The translations under genes and the position numbers were made by a program. From Amycolatopsis sp. CA-128772 (GTDB lineage: Bacteria; Actinomycetota; Actinomycetes; Mycobacteriales; Pseudonocardiaceae): 64,000 nucleotides of DNA. Under the pieces are notes generated by a model. The model did no database searches, was not told where the DNA came from, and was given only the letters and a program-made list of their open reading frames with translations. Within the stretch, counting starts at the first letter, position 1. Every line of letters begins with the position of its first letter. Of the stretch, positions 34,280 to 42,547 are shown piece by piece. The stretch covers positions 62,001 through 126,000 of the forward strand of contig NZ_PPHG01000083.1 in the NCBI RefSeq assembly GCF_002904295.1, in the 5' to 3' direction.

Positions 34280-34299
34280 CCTCGGCCGATCGGCCGAGG
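34280..34299. promoter_or_regulatory. Perfect 20-bp palindrome between two-component system and ABC exporter
   Basis: CCTCGGCCGATCGGCCGAGG is fully self-complementary with no spacer. It lies 57 bp before the kinase start and 114 bp before the ABC start, in the shared divergent promoter region. A second symmetric motif, AACGT-G-ACGTT at 34224-34234, abuts the kinase start codon. Either could be the response-regulator site; binding is inferred. Confidence 0.55.
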
Positions 34300-34412
34300 C
34301 GGGCCGGTGCGTGACTGGCCTTCTGCCCGAAGTGGACACACCCCGGTATCGGCGAGGCTCATCGGCGTCAAGATCCGAACCGGCTGAGACTTTGAACCGC
34401 AGGGAGAATTTC

Positions 34413-35114
34413 GTGGACCCGAACACTCCACACGCGACGAACGGCCCGGTGCTCTCCGGCCGCGGGCTGGTGAAGCGCTACGGCGCCCAGTACGCCCTGG
34501 CCGGCATCGACATCGACATCCAGCCGCGGGACGCCGTCGCCATCGTCGGGCCGTCCGGCTCGGGCAAGACGTCGCTGCTGCACGTCCTGGCCGGCATCCT
34601 GCGGGCCGACGACGGGCAGATCTTCCTGGCCGGCCAGCGGATCGACCACCTCGGTGAGAAGAAGCGCAGCGAGCTGCGCCGCACCGAGTTCGGGTTCGTC
34701 TTCCAGTCGGGGATGCTGGTCGCGGAGCTGTCGGCCGAAGAGAACGTCGCGTTGCCGTCGCTGCTGGCCGGCCTCGGCCGCAAGGAGGCCATCGACGCCG
34801 GCCGCCAATGGCTCGGGCGCCTCGGCCTGGCGGGCAAGGAAAAGCGCCGGCCCGGTGAGCTCTCCGGCGGCGAGGCCCAGCGCGTCGCGATCGCGCGGGC
34901 GCTGACCCACCGGCCGAAGGTGATCTTCGCCGACGAGCCGACCGGCGCGCTCGACACGCGCACCGGCCGCGAAACGATGGACGCCCTCCTCGGCGCCGCG
35001 CACGAGACCGGCGCCGCGGTGATCGTGGTGACCCACGACCGCGAGCTGGCCGAATCGATGCCGAAGACCGTCGCCATCCGCGACGGCCTGATCGCGACGA
35101 GGCTGGCGGCGTGA
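34413..35114 (+). CDS. ABC transporter ATP-binding protein (MacB/LolD type)
   Basis: 233 residues. Walker A GPSGSGKT, Q-loop FVFQSGML, signature LSGGEAQRVAIARAL, Walker B VIFADEPTGALDT, H-loop VTHD: a complete nucleotide-binding domain of the MacB/BceA class. GTG 34413 (VDPNTPH) follows AGGGAG. The stop overlaps the permease GTG by 4 bp. It powers the FtsX-like permease next to it. The layout, two-component genes divergent from ATPase plus large FtsX permease, resembles peptide-antibiotic detoxification (Bce-like) or lipoprotein/toxin export modules. Confidence 0.92.
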   Translation: MDPNTPHATNGPVLSGRGLVKRYGAQYALAGIDIDIQPRDAVAIVGPSGSGKTSLLHVLAGILRADDGQIFLAGQRIDHLGEKKRSELRRTEFGFVFQSGMLVAELSAEENVALPSLLAGLGRKEAIDAGRQWLGRLGLAGKEKRRPGELSGGEAQRVAIARALTHRPKVIFADEPTGALDTRTGRETMDALLGAAHETGAAVIVVTHDRELAESMPKTVAIRDGLIATRLAA

Positions 35115-37360
35115 ACTCCCTCCAGATCGCCCTGCGGGTGCTGCGGGTGGACCGGCGGACCCGGACGTCGGCCATCCTCACCGCGATCGGGGTGGCCGTC
35201 GCGACCGGGCTGGTGCTGCTGCTGGCGACGCTGCCCTTCGCCACGCAGAACCGCGAGCAGCGGGCCCTCTGGCAGGGCGAACAGTTCTACAGCCGGGGCG
35301 CCGACGGCCCGGCCAGGCTGCTCTACTCCTCGTCGAAGGACTACTTCGACGGCCGGCAGATCATCCGCGTCGACATCGCGCTGACCCCCGGGACGACGCC
35401 GGGTTCGGTCGGGCTGCCCACGGGGGTGCCGCAGCTGCCGGGGCCGGGTGAGACCGTCGTTTCGCCCGCGCTCGGCCGGCTCCTGCAGGCCAACCCGGCC
35501 GGGCAGCTCGGCGACCGGTTCGGCAAGCCCGTCGGCTCGCTCGGCGAGGACGGCCTCCGGTTCCCGGAGCAGCTCGTCGCGCTGACCGGGCACGCGCCGG
35601 ACGCGATGCCGGAGAACTCCTCCCAGGTGGCGGGTTTCCCGAGCGGGAAGGCGAGCCCGGACGCCCTGCTCATGCTGCTGTCCTGGGTCGGCATCATCGT
35701 GCTGCTGGTGCCGAGCCTGGTGCTGGTCGCGTCGTCGGCCCGGCTGACCGCCGCCCGGCGTGAGCGGCGGCTGGCCGCGATCCGGCTGGCCGGGGCGACG
35801 CCGGGGCAGGTCACGAACATGGTGGCCGCCGAGACGACGTTGTCGGCCGGCATCGGCGCGCTGCTCGGCCTGCTGATCAGCCCGGCGCTGCACGGCCTCG
35901 CGTCCTTCGTGCCGTGGGCCGGCGGCACCTGGCTCGCGTCCGACTTCGCGCTTCCGGCCGGGCTGACGGTGTTCGTCGTACTGGCCATCCCGGTGCTCGT
36001 GGTGCTGGCCGGGGTGCTCGGCCTGCGCCGCGTGCTGAAGAACCCGCTGTTCGCCACCGGCGGCCACACGAAGAAGCCGCTGCACTGGTGGCGGCTGCTG
36101 GCGCTGCCCGCGGCCGGAGCCTTCTTCCTCGCCGCGGTGACGACGGCGAAGGAATACGGCGGCATCGGGTTCGTGATGGCGGGGCTGTTCTTCCTGGTCG
36201 GCTCGGCCGCGATCGTCGGCCCGTGGGTGACGTCGGCGGTCGGCGGCACGTTCGTCCGGATCTGGCGGCGCCCGTCCGCGCTGCTCGCCGGCCGCCGCCT
36301 GCGTGACGACCCGAAGGGCGCCTACCGCTCGTCGGCCGGGATCGTGCTCGCGGTGTTCGCCGGCTCGATGGCGCTGACGCTGCTGCCGACGTTCGAATCG
36401 ATGGCCGGCGGCGGGCGGTCGTTCTCCGATTCCGTGCTCTACGTCGACACCGACGGCCGGCACGCGGGCACCATCGTCGACCAGGCCAACGCCTCACTGC
36501 AGAAGTACGGCCAGAGCGAACGGGCGGTCGCGGTCGGCGAGGTCTACCTGGTGAAGGGCCAGGCACCCAACCGGTACGGCCACCGGGCGCTGGTGATGAC
36601 CTGCGCCGACGCCGTCAAGCTGACCCGGTTCGGCCTCACGCCGGAGAACTGCACGGGCGGCCCGGCCGTCTTCGGTGACGAGGCGCTCGACCTGGCGCAG
36701 TACAAGCTCGCCGACAACTGGGAAGGGCCGGCCGTGGCCGTCAAGTCGGGGACGCGGGCGGAAGCCGTCCACCTTCCCGACGCGGACCTGTCGGGCACGT
36801 CGATCATCGACCCGGCCGCGCTGCCGGACGGCTTCACGCCGAAGTACGTCACCGTCGTCGCGCCGACCACCGACGCGAACCGCGAGATCGTCCGGACGGC
36901 GCTGGCCGCGCCGGCCGCGGGCGAGGAGATCGGCAGCCGCGACCAGTACCTGTTCAACCAGCAGACCGAGCTCGGCGACCTGCGCCGGGTCACGGTGATC
37001 GGGCTGCTCGCGGCGGGGATCCTGGCCGGCTGCAGCGCCGCGGTCGCGACCGCCGGCTCGGTGATGGACCGCCGCCGCACCTTCGGCGCGCTGATGGCCG
37101 CGGGCACCCCGGTGCGGGTGCTGGCCAGGGCTTTGCGGATGGAGGCCGCACTGCCCGCGCTGGTCGCGACCATCGGCGCGGGAATCGTCGGGGTCCTGGT
37201 CGGCGTTGGGTTGTTCAGCATGGTCGACGAGCGGGGCATCGTGCTCAGCCCGTGGATCCTGGCGCCGGTCGTGCTCGGGGTCGGGGTGGCCCTGCTCGGC
37301 GCGTCGGTCTGCACGCCCGCCCTCAAGCGGGTCCAGGCCGAACCGCTGGCCGACGAATAG
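35111..37360 (+). CDS. FtsX-like ABC transporter permease
   Basis: 749 residues. An N-terminal membrane helix (~20-40), an outer loop (~45-170), a three-helix FtsX core (VGIIVLLVPSLVLVASSARLTAARRERRLAAIRLAGATPGQVTNMVAAE), further helices, a second large outer domain (~430-610), and a second FtsX core at the C-terminus (GILAGCSAAVATAGSVMDRRRTFGALMAAGTPVRVLARALRMEA). This duplicated FtsX plan is that of macrolide/lipoprotein-type exporters. GTG 35111 overlaps the ATPase stop. Probable control by the divergent two-component system. A hairpin terminator follows at 37363. Confidence 0.9.
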   Translation: MNSLQIALRVLRVDRRTRTSAILTAIGVAVATGLVLLLATLPFATQNREQRALWQGEQFYSRGADGPARLLYSSSKDYFDGRQIIRVDIALTPGTTPGSVGLPTGVPQLPGPGETVVSPALGRLLQANPAGQLGDRFGKPVGSLGEDGLRFPEQLVALTGHAPDAMPENSSQVAGFPSGKASPDALLMLLSWVGIIVLLVPSLVLVASSARLTAARRERRLAAIRLAGATPGQVTNMVAAETTLSAGIGALLGLLISPALHGLASFVPWAGGTWLASDFALPAGLTVFVVLAIPVLVVLAGVLGLRRVLKNPLFATGGHTKKPLHWWRLLALPAAGAFFLAAVTTAKEYGGIGFVMAGLFFLVGSAAIVGPWVTSAVGGTFVRIWRRPSALLAGRRLRDDPKGAYRSSAGIVLAVFAGSMALTLLPTFESMAGGGRSFSDSVLYVDTDGRHAGTIVDQANASLQKYGQSERAVAVGEVYLVKGQAPNRYGHRALVMTCADAVKLTRFGLTPENCTGGPAVFGDEALDLAQYKLADNWEGPAVAVKSGTRAEAVHLPDADLSGTSIIDPAALPDGFTPKYVTVVAPTTDANREIVRTALAAPAAGEEIGSRDQYLFNQQTELGDLRRVTVIGLLAAGILAGCSAAVATAGSVMDRRRTFGALMAAGTPVRVLARALRMEAALPALVATIGAGIVGVLVGVGLFSMVDERGIVLSPWILAPVVLGVGVALLGASVCTPALKRVQAEPLADE

Positions 37361-37362
37361 GC

Positions 37363-37392
37363 GTTCGCCCCTCTGTCGGGGGAGGGGCGAAC
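37363..37392 (+). terminator. Terminator-like hairpin after the ABC permease
   Basis: Perfect 11-bp stem GTTCGCCCCTC (37363-37373) and GAGGGGCGAAC (37382-37392) with an 8-nt loop; no T-run. Two bases after the permease stop. Confidence 0.65.
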
Positions 37393-37394
37393 CC

Positions 37395-37449
37395 GGCACT
37401 TTCACGTGAAAGCGACGACCAGGGGGCGTAGCTTTCACGTGGAAGTGCC
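37395..37449. repeat. Long inverted repeat built from CTTTCACGTGAAAG palindromes
   Basis: Arm 1 GGCACTTTCACGTGAAAGC (37395-37413) and arm 2 GCTTTCACGTGGAAGTGCC (37431-37449) are complementary except for one position. Arm 1 also contains the perfect 14-bp palindrome CTTTCACGTGAAAG. It lies between convergent genes, two bases from the trmB stop, where it could terminate minus-strand transcription or serve as a protein-binding site. Confidence 0.7.
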
Positions 37450-37451
37450 GC

Positions 37452-38147
37452 CTAGCGCCGTTCGAAGATCAGGTCGTGCGAGACGCGGCCTTCAACGTCG
37501 GCGCGCCGCTCGAACTTGGTCACCGGCCGCCACTCCGGCCGCGGCGCCCAGCCGTCGTACCGGTTCTTCAACGCCGGTTCCGCGGAGCAGACCTCGAGCA
37601 TCTGCTCGGCGTAGTTCTCCCAGTCGGTCGCCATGTGGAAGGTGCCGCCCGGCGCGAGCCGCGACGCCACGAGCGCGGCGAAGGACGGCGACACGATCCG
37701 CCGCTTGTGGTGCTTCTTCTTCGGCCACGGGTCCGGGAAGAACAGCCGCACGCCGTGCAGCGAGTCCGGCTCGACGTGCTCGGTCAGCAGCACGACGGCG
37801 TCGCCGTGCAGCAGCCGCAGGTTCTCGACGCCCAGGTTTTCGGCGCGCAGCATCAACTGGCCGAGGCCCGGGTCGTAGACCTCGGCCGCGACGTAGTTCA
37901 GTTCCGGCGCCGCGGCGGCCAGCTGCGAGGTCGTCTCACCCATGCCGGAGCCGATTTCCAGCATCACCGGCGCCTCGCGGCCGAACCACGCGGTGAAGTC
38001 GAGCGGCCCTTCGGGCAGCTCGCCCACCGTGCGGCCCAGCCGCGGCCAGTGTTCGTCCCACGCCCGCTGCTGCCCGACGGTCATCCGGCCACCGCGCTTG
38101 ACGTAGCTGACGATGCTGCGCAGCCGGGGTCCGTCTTCGTTTTCCAC
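37452..38147 (-). CDS. trmB: tRNA (guanine-N7-)-methyltransferase
   Basis: 231 residues. SAM-binding motif MLEIGSGMGETTSQLA, then the TrmB signature RLFFPDPWPKKKHHKRR with the catalytic Asp, and the C-terminal TDWENYAEQM and TKFERRA blocks. It methylates G46 of tRNA. GTG 38147 is chosen since homologues begin shortly before the SIVSYVKRGGRM segment; no strong ribosome-binding site. It follows a hypothetical gene by 11 bp on the same strand, so the two are probably co-transcribed. In mycobacteria trmB lies a few genes from pckA; here pckG is 15 kb away. Confidence 0.95.
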   Translation of the reverse strand: MENEDGPRLRSIVSYVKRGGRMTVGQQRAWDEHWPRLGRTVGELPEGPLDFTAWFGREAPVMLEIGSGMGETTSQLAAAAPELNYVAAEVYDPGLGQLMLRAENLGVENLRLLHGDAVVLLTEHVEPDSLHGVRLFFPDPWPKKKHHKRRIVSPSFAALVASRLAPGGTFHMATDWENYAEQMLEVCSAEPALKNRYDGWAPRPEWRPVTKFERRADVEGRVSHDLIFERR

Positions 38148-38158
38148 AACGGGAGAGG

Positions 38159-38734
38159 TTAACGAACGGCTTCGAACACCCCGAGCCGAGATCGCAGGCC
38201 GGCCAGTCCGGCCACCGGAATCGGGTCCGGCGTCCGGCCCGTGTGCGCGGGCAGGACGTCGATCCAGCCCGGGTGCCGGTCGGTGTTCATCACCGTCGTG
38301 GGAATCGCGTGCCCCGATTTCCCGCGTTCGGACGGCATGAACTCCCAGTAGCCGGATTCGCCGTCCGCGGCCCACGGGACGAATTCCCACCCCGGGCGCC
38401 GGCCGAGCAGTTGCGCGATCCGGTCCTCGACGCGGAAACCCTGTTCCCGCGAATCGAGCTTGCCGTCCGCCATCGCGCGCAGCCACCACGGCGCGGGGAT
38501 CGGTCCCGCCATCCCGGCCGAAGCGCGGAACAGGGCCAGGACGCTGTCTTCGGGTGCGCGGTGCACCCACGCGCGGCGGAGTTCCGCCGGCGTCGCCGCC
38601 GTCATGACGGCCTGCGGGAGTTCGATCGCCCGCGACCATTCGAGGTCCAGCATGGGTTCGAGCCGGGGTGCGTCGCCTTCGACGCGGGCTCGGGGAATCG
38701 TGCCGCCCAATTCTTGCCCGGTGTCCACCGTCAA
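38159..38734 (-). CDS. Hypothetical protein upstream of trmB
   Basis: 191 residues, no signal peptide or membrane helix, no domain I recognise. Composition is mixed, with Trp-rich conserved-looking patches (DLEWSRAIELPQAV, AELRRAWVHRAPEDSVLALFR, APWWLRAMADGKL, GWEFVPWAADGESGYWEFMP). The TTG start at 38734 is supported by a near-perfect ribosome-binding site GGAGGTG eight bases before it; GTG 38728 is an alternative. Upstream 140 bp are AT-rich and probably hold the promoter for this gene and trmB. Real coding sequence is likely; function unknown. Confidence 0.8.
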   Translation of the reverse strand: MTVDTGQELGGTIPRARVEGDAPRLEPMLDLEWSRAIELPQAVMTAATPAELRRAWVHRAPEDSVLALFRASAGMAGPIPAPWWLRAMADGKLDSREQGFRVEDRIAQLLGRRPGWEFVPWAADGESGYWEFMPSERGKSGHAIPTTVMNTDRHPGWIDVLPAHTGRTPDPIPVAGLAGLRSRLGVFEAVR

Positions 38735-38876
38735 GATTCACCTCCAGGGGAGCTCAGACGGTTCCGGTGCTCACTTCGAATATTGCCTGGTCATAGCAGT
38801 ATGTCCGGCGCCTGTGAGAGAAGCCACAGCCATTTCATCTCGTCTTAACACGGATTTCTGCGGTATGAGACGCCGG

Positions 38877-39638
38877 TCACGCGTCGCGTCGCGCCGTCAC
38901 GAGCACCCCGGCCGCCAGCAGCGCCACGCTGATCGCCGCGAAGTACCCGAGGTACCCCCACGGGCCCAGCGCGGGGGCGGGCAGCTGCAGCGCACCGCCG
39001 GTGAACCCGCCCGCGCCGACGAACTGGTCGGCCGCGTGGAACGGCATCCACTGGTAGATGTGCCTGCCGATCCCCGGGATGAAGACGAGCACGCCTTCGA
39101 GCACCTGCGTCCAGACGAGCACCACGGTCAGCCCGAAGGCGACGCTGCGCAGCAGGAGCGCGACACCGACGCCGGCCACCGCGGTGAACAGGAAGACCAG
39201 GCTCTGGCCGAGCACCGAGCGCCAGTCCGCGGCCGTGTGCAGCGCGAGGTCGGCGTCCGGCTGCACCAGCGACGCCAGCCCCCACGAGCCGAAGCCGACG
39301 ACCAGCCCGAGCACGGCACCGACCGCGCCGACGACCACGACCTTCGCCAGCAGCGCGGGCACCCGGCCCGGCACGGCCTGGAACGTCAGCCGCATGGTGC
39401 CCCAGTTGAACTCCGACGCGGTCGCGAGCACGGCCAGCACGAGCAGCACGGTCCGGCCGTTGCCGCTCGCGAGCTGCGTGTTGCCGACCGTCGGCGGGAT
39501 TTCCGGCCCGGCGAGGGCGAAGAACAGCGCGGTGAAGCCCAGCGGCGCGACGAGCGCGATGGCCAGACACCACCACGGCGCACGGGTGCTGAAGAGCTTG
39601 ATGCGCTCGGCGCGCAGGAGGTTCGTCGGCGCGGTCAC
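38877..39638 (-). CDS. ABC-2 type permease (module 2)
   Basis: 253 residues with six hydrophobic helices; opens MTAPTNLLRAERIKLFSTRAPWW, the signature start of actinobacterial ABC-2 permeases, with TASEFNWGTMRLTFQAVPGR in the first cytoplasmic loop. It overlaps the ATPase stop by 4 bp. Paralogue of the permease at 40644-41393 (same ERIKLFSTRxPWW opening and same helix plan, including the IYQWMPFHAADQF/IHEWMPFNVANKF block). Exported substrate unknown; such modules often give immunity to small molecules or peptides. Confidence 0.9.
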   Translation of the reverse strand: MTAPTNLLRAERIKLFSTRAPWWCLAIALVAPLGFTALFFALAGPEIPPTVGNTQLASGNGRTVLLVLAVLATASEFNWGTMRLTFQAVPGRVPALLAKVVVVGAVGAVLGLVVGFGSWGLASLVQPDADLALHTAADWRSVLGQSLVFLFTAVAGVGVALLLRSVAFGLTVVLVWTQVLEGVLVFIPGIGRHIYQWMPFHAADQFVGAGGFTGGALQLPAPALGPWGYLGYFAAISVALLAAGVLVTARRDA

Positions 39639-40543
39639 TGGCGGGCTCCCGGGGTGGAGAACTCGACGGCCTCGTGCGTGAGGTCGAGGTAGGCCTGTTC
39701 GAGCGAGCCGGTGATCGGGCTCAGCTCGTGCAGCGTCGCGCCGGCGTCGAAGGCGAGCTGCCCGATCCGGTCACTGTCCATTCCGGATACGACGAACGCG
39801 CCGTCGGCCTCGGTGAATTCGGCGTGGCCGGTCAGCGCGGCCCGCAGCTCGTCGGCGTGCGGGGTGCGCACGCGCACGCCGTGTTCACTCGTCTGTGCGA
39901 CGAATTCGTCCATCGTGCCCTGGTAGATCAGCCGGCCCCGGCCGATCACCACGAGGTCCTGCGCGGTCTGCGCCATCTCGGGCAGCAGGTGGCTGGAGAC
40001 GAACACGGTCCGCCCGTCCGCGGCCAGCGAGTGCAGCAGCTGCCGGATCCAGGCCATGCCCTCGGGGTCGAGTCCGTTGACCGGCTCGTCGAACAGCAGC
40101 ACGCGCGGGTCGCCGAGCATCGCGGCGGCGATCCCGAGCCGCTGCTGCATACCGAGCGAGTACTGCAGGACGCGGGTCTTGCCGACGCTCGTCAGCCCGA
40201 CCAGCGCCAGCACCTCGTCGACGCGTTTGTCCGGGATGCCGTTGGTCGCGGCCAGCCAGCGCAGGTGGTCGCGCCCGGTGCGGCCGGGGTGGCGCCAGGT
40301 GGCGTCCAGCATCGCGCCGACCGTCCTTAGTGGATCTTCCAGCTCCCGGTACGGCACGCCGTCGACGAGCACGGTGCCCGCGTCGGGCCGGTCGAGGCCG
40401 AGGATGAGCCGCATCGTGGTGGACTTGCCGGCCCCGTTCGGGCCGAGGAAGCCGGTGACGCGCCCGGACCGCGCGGTGAACGTCAGTTCGTTGACCGCCG
40501 TGGTGGCGCCGTACCGCTTGGTGAGTGCGCTGGCTTCGATCAT
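39635..40543 (-). CDS. ABC transporter ATP-binding protein (module 2)
   Basis: 302 residues. Walker A GPNGAGKST, signature YSLGMQQRLGIAAAML, Walker B VLLFDEPVNGLDPEG, H-loop SSHLL: the DrrA/CcmA-like class. The C-terminal ~80 residues (VVSGMDSDRIGQLAFDAGATLHELSPITGSLEQAYLDLT) are the regulatory tail of the class. Paralogue of 41411-42349; the two ATPase-permease pairs are tandem copies on the same strand. ATG 40543 encodes MIEASALTKRYG. Confidence 0.93.
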   Translation of the reverse strand: MIEASALTKRYGATTAVNELTFTARSGRVTGFLGPNGAGKSTTMRLILGLDRPDAGTVLVDGVPYRELEDPLRTVGAMLDATWRHPGRTGRDHLRWLAATNGIPDKRVDEVLALVGLTSVGKTRVLQYSLGMQQRLGIAAAMLGDPRVLLFDEPVNGLDPEGMAWIRQLLHSLAADGRTVFVSSHLLPEMAQTAQDLVVIGRGRLIYQGTMDEFVAQTSEHGVRVRTPHADELRAALTGHAEFTEADGAFVVSGMDSDRIGQLAFDAGATLHELSPITGSLEQAYLDLTHEAVEFSTPGARQ

Positions 40544-40578
40544 GGGGCTCCCCGTCCGTCGAGGGGAAGCCTACTGCG

Positions 40579-40627
40579 AAACGGGAATCCGGGTCGCCCC
40601 CCGACAGCGCGACCCGGATTCCCGTTT
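40579..40627 (-). terminator. Terminator between the two ABC-2 modules
   Basis: Perfect 19-bp stem (arms 40579-40597 and 40609-40627, loop of 11) following the stop of the first permease at 40644 on the minus strand. It probably ends the first module's transcript, so the second module needs its own promoter within the ~100-bp gap. Confidence 0.8.
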
Positions 40628-40643
40628 TCCCCTTGTTCCCCCT

Positions 40644-41393
40644 TTATGCGTCCCGCTTCTTCGCGACCCCGAGCGCGACGAGCAGGAACACGATCGCGAT
40701 GCCGGCGAAGTACGCCAGCGCCCAGCCGGGGCTCAGCGGCGAGTCCGACGGCGCCGGGCCGTCGACCACCGCGGAGCCGCGCAGGAACTTGTTCGCCACG
40801 TTGAACGGCATCCACTCGTGGATGTGGTGCCCGACCTTCGGGATGATCTGCACCAGCTCTTCCACGGCCAAGTAGTAGATGAGCAGCAGGGCGATCGCCC
40901 CGGCGCTGTGCCGGATGAGGATGCCGAGCGCCACCGCGAGCACGGCGCTGATCGCGAAGACCGGCCCCAGCCCGGCCACGTTCAGCCAGTCCTGCGTGGT
41001 GTGCAGGCCCAGCCCGTCGTTCGGCCGCATGAGCATGGCCAGGCCCAGCGCGCCGAACGCGCCGATCTCGCCGATCACCAGCGCCATCAGGCCGACGACG
41101 ACGGCCTTGGCGAGCAGCGCCGGCGAGCGGTGCGGCACCGCCTGGAACGTCGTGCGGATGGTGTTGAAGCGGTATTCGGTGGTCACCGCGAGCGCGGCGA
41201 GCACCATCACGACGGCGATGCCGAACTGGGAACCGCCGAACTGCGTGGCCGACACCGCGATGGGCGAGTCGGCGGGCGACGCGCCGGCCAGGATGGCGGC
41301 GAAGCCGATGGTCAGGGCCAGGGTGATGAGCGCGCACCACCACGGCGAGCGGGTGCTGAACAGTTTGATGCGTTCGACCGCGAGCAGGTTCAT
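40644..41393 (-). CDS. ABC-2 type permease (module 1)
   Basis: 249 residues, six helices, opening MNLLAVERIKLFSTRSPWWC and with TTEYRFNTIRTTFQAVPHRSPALLAKA in the loop after helix 2. Begins 17 bp after the ATPase stop. Ends in a basic AKKRDA tail. Works with the ATPase at 41411-42349. Close paralogue of 38877-39638. Confidence 0.91.
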   Translation of the reverse strand: MNLLAVERIKLFSTRSPWWCALITLALTIGFAAILAGASPADSPIAVSATQFGGSQFGIAVVMVLAALAVTTEYRFNTIRTTFQAVPHRSPALLAKAVVVGLMALVIGEIGAFGALGLAMLMRPNDGLGLHTTQDWLNVAGLGPVFAISAVLAVALGILIRHSAGAIALLLIYYLAVEELVQIIPKVGHHIHEWMPFNVANKFLRGSAVVDGPAPSDSPLSPGWALAYFAGIAIVFLLVALGVAKKRDA

Positions 41394-41410
41394 GATCTTG
41401 GTTTCCCCGG

Positions 41411-42349
41411 TTACTTGGCGGACTCGAGCACGTGCTGCGCCTCGGCGTCGAGGCCGGTGTGGTACTCGACGGAGTCGCCGGTGATCTGCATGAAGGCCTG
41501 CTCGAGCGAGCCGGTCTGCGGGCTCAGCTCGTGCAGCACGATCCGGTTGGCGGCGGCGATCTCGCCGATCTTGTCGCTGTCCATCCCGGACACCACGAGC
41601 GCCTTCTCGTCCCCGGTGACGCCGGCGCTGGCGCGCTGCAGGGCGTCGCGCAGCTCGGCCAGCTGCGGCGAGCGGACCTTGACCGTGTTCTCCGCGGCGC
41701 GGGAGACGAAGTCCTCGGTCGAGGACTGCGAAATGAGCTGCCCCCGGCCGATCACCACGAGGTTGCTGGCGGTCAGCGCCATCTCCGAAAGCAGGTGGCT
41801 CGACACGAAAACGGTGCGGCCTTCCTCGGCCAGCCGGTGCATGAACTTCCGGATCCACAGGATGCCCTCGGGGTCGAGGCCGTTGACCGGCTCGTCGAAG
41901 AGCAGCACCTCGGGGTCACCGAGCAGGGCGGCGGCGATGCCGAGCCGCTGCGACATGCCGAGCGAGAACCCGCCGGCGCGCTTGTTGGCGACGCTGGTCA
42001 GGCCGACGGTGTCGAGCACCTCGTCGACCCGGGCCGCCGGGATGCGGTTGGACTTCGCCATCCAGAGCAGGTGGGCGCGCGCCGAGCGGTTCGGGTGCAC
42101 CCACTTCGCGTCGAGCAGCGCGCCGACGGTCCGCAGCGGCTCCTTGAGGTCGTGGTACTTCTTGCCCCCGATGGTGACCTGGCCGCCCGTCGGGTTGTCC
42201 AGGCCCAGGATCATCCGCATGGTGGTGGACTTGCCCGCCCCGTTCGGGCCGAGGAAGCCGGTGACCTGGCCCGCGGCCACGGAGAACGACAGGTTGTTCA
42301 CCGCCAGCGTTTTTCCGTACCGTTTGGTGAGGCCCGTTGCCTCGATCAT
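41411..42349 (-). CDS. ABC transporter ATP-binding protein (module 1)
   Basis: 312 residues. Walker A GPNGAGKST, signature FSLGMSQRLGIAAALL, Walker B VLLFDEPVNGLDPEG, H-loop SSHLL, and the same VVSGMDSDKIGEI...LHELSPQTGSLEQAF tail as its paralogue in module 2. ATG 42349 follows GAGGAGC. It is divergent from the TetR gene, with ~195 bp between them that hold the TetR operator and a CTACCTGAGTAG palindrome (42441-42452), either of which may control it. Confidence 0.93.
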   Translation of the reverse strand: MIEATGLTKRYGKTLAVNNLSFSVAAGQVTGFLGPNGAGKSTTMRMILGLDNPTGGQVTIGGKKYHDLKEPLRTVGALLDAKWVHPNRSARAHLLWMAKSNRIPAARVDEVLDTVGLTSVANKRAGGFSLGMSQRLGIAAALLGDPEVLLFDEPVNGLDPEGILWIRKFMHRLAEEGRTVFVSSHLLSEMALTASNLVVIGRGQLISQSSTEDFVSRAAENTVKVRSPQLAELRDALQRASAGVTGDEKALVVSGMDSDKIGEIAAANRIVLHELSPQTGSLEQAFMQITGDSVEYHTGLDAEAQHVLESAK

Positions 42350-42440
42350 GGCTGCTCCTCTTCGCCCCTCGCTTACGACGCGTTCATCGTCGCGGGTCGG
42401 GGCCGGTTCGCGCGTCACCCTGTAGACCGAACCGCTCCCC

Positions 42441-42452
42441 CTACCTGAGTAG
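42441..42452. promoter_or_regulatory. Small palindrome upstream of the ABC-2 operon
   Basis: CTAC-CTGA-GTAG, 92 bp before the ATPase start, in an otherwise unremarkable divergent region. Possible LuxR-type response-regulator half-site pair; weak evidence. Confidence 0.3.
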
Positions 42453-42513
42453 TACCTTGCTGGCTCCCCGGCCGATGCGCGATCCGTGATGACCCTGAGT
42501 CGACCCTGATTCG

Positions 42514-42547
42514 ACGTCATTAATGAACTGTGGTTCAATAATGACGT
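42514..42547. promoter_or_regulatory. TetR operator, 34-bp interrupted palindrome
   Basis: Outer arms ACGTCATTA (42514-42522) and TAATGACGT (42539-42547) are perfectly complementary. Inner arms TGAAC (42524-42528) and GTTCA (42533-42537) extend the symmetry around a TGTG centre, leaving one unmatched pair. AT-rich, and the right arm covers the GTG start of the TetR gene. Strong autorepression candidate that would also silence the SDR gene downstream. Confidence 0.8.
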
